Made by a program: the position numbers and the translations under genes. DNA of 64,000 nt from Tubulanus polymorphus. Taxonomy: Eukaryota > Nemertea > Palaeonemertea > Tubulaniformes > Tubulanidae. Where the stretch lies: positions 14,387,001-14,451,000 of the forward strand of contig NC_134025.1 of NCBI RefSeq assembly GCF_964204645.1, given 5' to 3'. The notes under the pieces were generated by a model. The model was given only the letters and a program-made list of their open reading frames with translations. It made no database searches and was not told where the DNA came from. This document shows positions 58,688-64,000 of the stretch, piece by piece. How positions within the stretch are numbered: the stretch's first letter is position 1; every line of letters starts with the position of its first letter.

Positions 58688-60876
58688 GTAGTTCGGGAGC
58701 CGATGTTGGTCGATCTTACGGGATCTGCCCAATATTCCAAAATCCAAATAATGAACAACAGGCCGTTACGACGACCGCTAAACCTAAAGTCCCAATATCG
58801 GACCGGGTCGTAAGCCAGGAGGCTTTAGTTCTTTCATATATTGCTGAAAACTCATTGCCGTTTTCTCAGTCTCCAAAATTGATTGAGTTGGCAAAAGCAC
58901 TTGCCATGGATCGGGCAGCATTAAGCAAATTGTCTATGGGTCGTTTAGCGGCTTCATATAAGATGCGACTGGGTCTGGCGCAAACCACCGAAGAACAGTT
59001 AGCGGATGAACTCAGAAATACGTTCTATTCACTAAACATCGATGAGGCTACAAGCCAATCCACAAAAAAAGTTCTGTCGATCCTTGTCAGTTACTTTAGT
59101 GAGAAGGAGAGACAAGTTGTTGTCAGACATTTGGCCTCATGTAATCTTATTTCTACCACTAGCGCATCTGTTTATAGTGCTTTGGTTGAGGTTTTCCAGC
59201 AGCGTGATTTAGATTATAACCGATTAATGTCTGTCCTCCTCGACAGCTGTAACGTCATGAGAGGTAGTAAAACTGGCTTGGAGAAGTTAATAAAGGATAA
59301 TTTGGCCCAGCATTTGCTTGACATCGACGGTGATTCGATACATCACACTCACAACGCCGCGAAACATTTCACAAAAGAATTTGATGGATTCATAGAGAAA
59401 TTGATAACCGATATTGCAAGTGATTTGCATTTTTCTAAGGACGTAGAAAACTGGCTCCAAATTATCCTTGATCTCTTAGGCATTGGGTTTTCGATGCCCG
59501 AGCGGTACGTCGGAACCCGATGGCTATCGGTCCATGATGCGGCGTCAGACCTTATTCGCAAAATCGATGGATATACTCTGCTGTACTATGGATTTATACA
59601 GAAAGACAAAATCGTGTATTTGGCTCTATGTGTTGACATATATCGCAAATTTAACTTGTCTGAACCCACGAAAGATGAGATCAAAAAAATCTATGTTGCT
59701 GCTGCCGCCAAATGGAAAAATCTGACAGCGGAAGGAAAAGAAAGAAAGCTACGAATTATCGATAAACTCATCATTCAGCGTAAAAAGCTTAAGCTTTATG
59801 TGCATTTTTACACGGCGGTATTGCCAGTTCTAAAAAGATATGTACTCTTATTCCAAACTGTTGAAGAGCCATGTGTCCACAAGCTCAATGATGAGCAATG
59901 TCAATTATTCAGGGATTTCATTTCCCTTTGTGTTAAACCATCTGCAATTCCTGAATCGGATCGAAAGTTGTCTTCTCTGATAATCTCAGAAAACCTCCTG
60001 CCAACCACTGAGATGTTCATAGGCGAATCTGCATCCCAAATAATTGCGGGGGAAAATAAATCATCCCAGTTTGTCAAAGACTTTCATGATCGTGTCGAGA
60101 GGGCCTATCTCAATACCGCCCAGTACCTCGCTAAAAAAATGCCTATCGACAATAAACTTCTCCGGTATATCTCGGCAATAGACCCAAAATGCCAGCGACA
60201 TGAAACGGCACTGAAATATATGAAAAAACTCCCACAATTAGTCGTCAATGTTCTGGCTAATGAAACGGAGATCAACTGTTATAAATTAGAAGTGCATAAA
60301 TTCCACTCGGATTCCAGTCTGCCAGCAGCAGTTGATAAAGATGGAAAGCAAGTTAGAATCGATTCCTGGTGGGCTGCTGTACATGATTTGGGCAAATATC
60401 CATACCTCTGTCGCATGGTATTTGCTTTACTTAGCTGTTTCAGTTGCCCAGTTGTCGAGAGCTCGTTTAGCATTATGGGCGAAATTCTGAACAGCACAAC
60501 CAATAGACTTCATGTCAAATCTTTCAGCGCAATCCAGAGTGTGAAATACGGATTAGGCAAAACGTCAGCTGTAGACTTTTTCAAAAGAGAAGATATTCTT
60601 CATGACCCTGTGTGTCCAAATCTCGTTAAAAATATGAACACTGCAGCTAAACGATACAAGGATGAATTGCAGAGTGAAAAAGATAAGAAAGCGGCTCGTA
60701 TGGAGGAACTTCAGGCTAAAGAGGTTAAGAAAGTTTCAAAACGCAAAGCCCGCGAACAGTGCATCTCAGCTGCAAAGAAAGCCCGAGAGGCACATGTATC
60801 TGCTATGCGTGCAAAACAACGACAAGCTAAAAGACATAAGCAGATGGAACTTGTAAGACTATTAAAAAAGAAGTAA
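58688..60876 (+). CDS. hAT transposase, exon 2 (catalytic and dimerisation domains)
   Basis: Carries the RNase H-like catalytic core with its helical insertion and the C-terminal hAT dimerisation region; with exon 1 the protein is 824 residues. Landmarks: Asp 214 in LNIDEATSQ, Asp 281 in LLDSCNVMRGSKTG, the Trp of GTRWLSVHD near residue 374, and Glu 686 in CPVVESSFSIMGEIL, followed by NSTTNRL. These fit the DDE triad and dimer motif of hAT enzymes. The tail is very basic (KKVSKRKAREQ, MRAKQRQAKRHKQ), probably nuclear targeting or DNA binding. AATAAA signals lie at 60922 and about 61140. No internal stop or frameshift is seen. Confidence 0.9.
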
Positions 60877-61490
60877 TCTCTGGCTTGTCCACTATTGGAA
60901 AAACATTTATGTGTTTTGTTAAATAAAATGATGCCGACTGACTGTACTGACTATGTACATGTAGTATGTTTAGATTGGTAATGATGTGTACATGTGTTTT
61001 ATAGAATATTTTTCCAAACCTTACTTCGTTAGAAAATTCATAAGATAACCCACTGTTCTATTTAAGTTTTTTTTATGGAAATCTAGCTTGTTGTGATATC
61101 AGTTTATTAAAAATTAGTGCTTTAATGATGCATGCTGGAAAATAAAGTCTAATTCAATTATCTATTGCGTGGGCAAGTGATCGTCGCTTTCAAGAAGATT
61201 GATCAATGTGGGATTCGAACCTACTAGTTACATTATAGTTGTCTCTGCATCAATTATGTCCCTGCCGTCTTGGAACTAGCAGTGTGTTGTGTAAAACATG
61301 GACGATGTTGTTTGATTTTTTGGCTTTGCTGAGTGAAATTTCAATCGGAAAACTGCTGAAAAACGATCTGAGATGATGTGAAAATCAAAAATTTTCTGGG
61401 GGAGGGCCCCCGGACCCCCCGTAATTACTTCGCGCCTACGGCGCTCGTTTCCGCCTTTTCAATAATGGTCTGTTATCATCCCTGGTTTAT

Positions 61491-64000
61491 AAAATCTGAA
61501 GATAAACCAATATATAATATAAATTCTCATTCACAACATATTATATATAAACAACATATAGATGATAAATTAGATAAATGTTATAATGAAGTAAAAACTA
61601 AAATAGAAGAGAAATATTTTGAAGGATCTGGTTTAATATTTGATGAAATAATATTTATGACTTTACATGTTTATAACACAAAATATAATAAGTTAACTAA
61701 ATCAAAACCAATTGATGAAAATAATGTATCATATTATAAAGAACGAGATATTGAAGCATCGAGTTATATTAAACTACCATTTAAAACTAATGCTGTTATA
61801 AATGTACAAAATGAAGATGATAAATGTTTTCTATGGGCTATAATAAGTTGTTTACATCCTGCAACTTATAATATTTGTAGATTAACTCATTATAAACCAT
61901 TTGAAAATAATTATAAGATAGATAAGTATCCTGTTATAATTAAAAACATCCCAAAAATAGAAAGAGATAATAATATAAAGATAAATGTATTTGATTTAAT
62001 CAAATTACCAAATACAAAAGGTAACAATATAAAACATTATACATTAGAACCTTTATATCTATCAAAAGATTATGATTCAAACGATGTTATAGATATACTA
62101 TATTATGAGAATCATTATATGTGGATTAAACAAATCGACTTATTTTTTAAATCAGAAAATGATCACCATAAAATATATCTTTGTAGAAAATGTTTACATA
62201 AATTCAGTAATGAAAGTACATTATTAAATCATAAACAATTATGTGAAAATCATGATTATTGTAAATTAGTTTTACCAAATGAAAAGGATAAAATATTAGA
62301 ATTCAAAAAATATGATTACAAAAATAAAGTACCATTTGTAATATATGGAGATTTTGAATCATTAAATAAAGAACTAACTGATCAAGATAGAAAAGAAATA
62401 TATTATAAGAGAAAGAAATTAAATTCTAATGAAAATGATTATTCTGAAGAACCACCAAAAACAAATACTATTAAAAAGATTCATCAATCAGCTGCTGCTT
62501 TCGGGTTATATATAAAATCTGATTATCCAGAACTAATTGAAAGTGAATATTATGATTATAGAAATGAAAATGTTATCAATCATTTTTGTGACTTATTAAT
62601 TGAATATGAAATAAGATTTAGTAAATTATTGAATACAAATATAGAAATTATAATGACAGAAGAAGATAAAGAAGCATTTGCGTTTGCAGATAAATGTTAT
62701 TATTGTGAAAAGATATTTAATTATAAAGATAAAAAAGTAAGAGACCATGATCATTTGAACGGAAAGTTTAGAGGCGCTGCACATGAGAATTGTAACTTAC
62801 AAGCTAAGAAAATTAATTTTGTACCAGTTATATTTCATAATCTATCAGGATATGATGCACATTTATTCATCAAACAGTTATGCCATAAAATAGAAGAAAT
62901 TAATAATGAAATAGAAAGATTAAATTCAAATAGATCAAAAGATAAAATACCAACTTATAAATTTAGAATGTTAGCTAAAACATCTGAGAATTATATATCA
63001 TTCCAATTTGGGTGTTTAAGATTTATAGATTCATATAGATTTTTAAATAGTTCATTAGATAACTTATCAAAATCATTAGTTGATGATGAATTAAAGATAT
63101 TAAAAGAATATTACCCAAATAATGATGATTTCCAATTAATGAGATATAAAGGCGCAATTCCATATTCTTTCTATAAAAATCATAATGATTTTAACATAAC
63201 TGAATTATTGAAAGATGATGAATTAAAAAATGAATATGTTAAAGATGAAGTATATAATAGAACATTGAATATTTGGAATCATTTCAAAATAGAAAATCAT
63301 GGGCAATTAGTAGATTTATATTTAAAATCAGATGTATTATTATTAACCGATATATTCGAAAGGTTTAGAGATGTAAACCTAAAATATTTCAATATTGATC
63401 CATGTCATTGTTATTCATCACCAGGATTAACATGGGATTGTGGATTAAAATTTACAGATATAAAAATGGATTTGTTAACAAATATAGATCAATTACTATT
63501 ATTTGAAAAGTCTATAAGAGGAGGTGTTTCAGGTGTATAAGGGGATAGATATTTCAATGTAAATGATAACCCTGGATATAAGTTATTATATATAGATGCA
63601 AATAATCTATATGGTTGGGCAATGATGGAACCACAACCTTATGGAGTATTTGAATTAACTGAAGTTTTACAGAATGAAAATAATGATAAATTTGATTGGA
63701 AGAAAAGAATTCTAGATATTGCAGATGATTCAGATACTGGTTACTTTTTTGTTGTAGATTTAGAATATCCTGAACACATTAAATTTAAATCTAGAAATCT
63801 AGCATACTGTCCAGAACATAAAACTGTAACACATGAAGAATTATCAAATTACCAAAAAAGAATTAAACCCGAAAATCATATTCATACAGAAAAGTTAATG
63901 GTAACTCAAGAAGATAAATATAATTATGTAGTACATTATAGAATGTTAAAGTTTTATTTGAATCAAGGAATGATTCTAAAAAAAGTACATAGATATATTT
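61491..64000 (+). pseudogene. Polinton-type DNA polymerase gene, main part, runs off window
   Basis: Continuation of the polymerase interrupted at 57908. It contains NVQNEDDKCFLWAI and HPATYN, typical of this family, a Cys/His finger (YLCRKCLHKFSNESTLLNHK), exonuclease motif I in VIYGDFESLN (about 62340), an HNH/endonuclease VII-like CYYCEKI...RDHDHLNGKFRG (about 62695-62780), Exo II in FHNLSGYDAHLF (about 62833) and Exo III in LYLKSDVLLLTDIF (about 63314). TAA at 63538-63540 interrupts the frame after RGGVSGV, but the same frame goes on at once with polymerase motif A, LYIDANNLYGWAM (about 63583), to the window end. Family: DNA_pol_B_2 of Polintons, adintoviruses and linear plasmids. Confidence 0.88.

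Larger units (their letters stand above)
57909..61484 (+). mobile_element. Autonomous hAT transposon, intact
   Basis: 3,576 bp bounded by the perfect 12-bp inverted repeat CAGGGATGATAA / TTATCATCCCTG and by the direct repeat GTTTAT (57903-57908 and 61485-61490). A subterminal 16-bp direct repeat TTTCCGCCTTTTCAAT occurs near both ends (57940-57955 and 61448-61463). It encodes one two-exon transposase with all recognisable hAT landmarks. The 6-bp duplication is shorter than the usual 8 bp, as reported for some hAT subgroups. Base composition is far less A+T-rich than the polymerase gene around it. Intact ends and frame suggest a recent arrival. Confidence 0.93.

Noticed and set aside
61195-61260. 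tRNA-like B box GGGATTCGAACC in the hAT 3' region
   Set aside because: No matching A box or cloverleaf could be found; a single B-box-like word is common by chance.
57909-61484. The whole 57.3-64 kb region as one normal polymerase gene with an intron
   Set aside because: The interruption has transposon inverted ends, a target duplication and its own transposase, and lacks GT-AG borders.

Overview
The window is nuclear DNA of an animal. It has GT-AG introns, a multi-exon metallopeptidase gene, and retroelements and DNA transposons of metazoan type. It is A+T-rich, and the word TAGGCCTAC recurs in the non-coding DNA. The mix of Polinton, Penelope, BEL, hAT and piggyBac-type elements suggests a marine invertebrate, perhaps a mollusc; this is inference, and the species cannot be named from the sequence.

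One host gene organises most of the window. Five + strand exons (3420-3656, 29286-29379, 38765-38925, 44187-44339, 54032-54092) join in perfect phase into the C-terminal 234 residues of an M16-family metallopeptidase of the C05D11.1-like type. The four introns (25.6, 9.4, 5.3 and 9.7 kb) are packed with mobile DNA. Intron 1 holds two direct copies of a 5-kb block (4748-9744 and 20072-26440) on either side of a nearly complete BEL/Pao retrotransposon (11886-19089, minus strand). That element has 205-bp LTRs, a TTTGT target duplication, a tRNA-Phe-type primer site and a polypurine tract, but its coding region is broken. A 31-bp satellite and a palindrome-rich block lie next to it. Intron 2 holds a nest: a Ty3/Gypsy relic split by a CR1-type LINE, which is itself split by an unclassified repeat, followed by a non-autonomous Helitron. 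Introns 3 and 4 hold TTAA-flanked piggyBac-type MITEs, Penelope relics, a tRNA-type SINE and interleaved inverted repeats. Intron 4 also holds a possible independent spliced transcript.

Downstream of the host gene (54.1-64 kb) are a decayed cysteine-peptidase-like mobile-element protein, a nested palindrome, and a Polinton/Maverick-type protein-primed DNA polymerase gene that runs off the window end. A 3,576-bp hAT transposon (57909-61484) sits inside this polymerase gene. It has 12-bp perfect inverted ends, a GTTTAT duplication and an apparently intact two-exon transposase. The polymerase reading frame matches on the two sides of the insertion.

The genes do not form an operon-like system. 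The window is one host gene with layers of transposons whose order of arrival can be read from target duplications, interrupted frames and a paralogous empty site.
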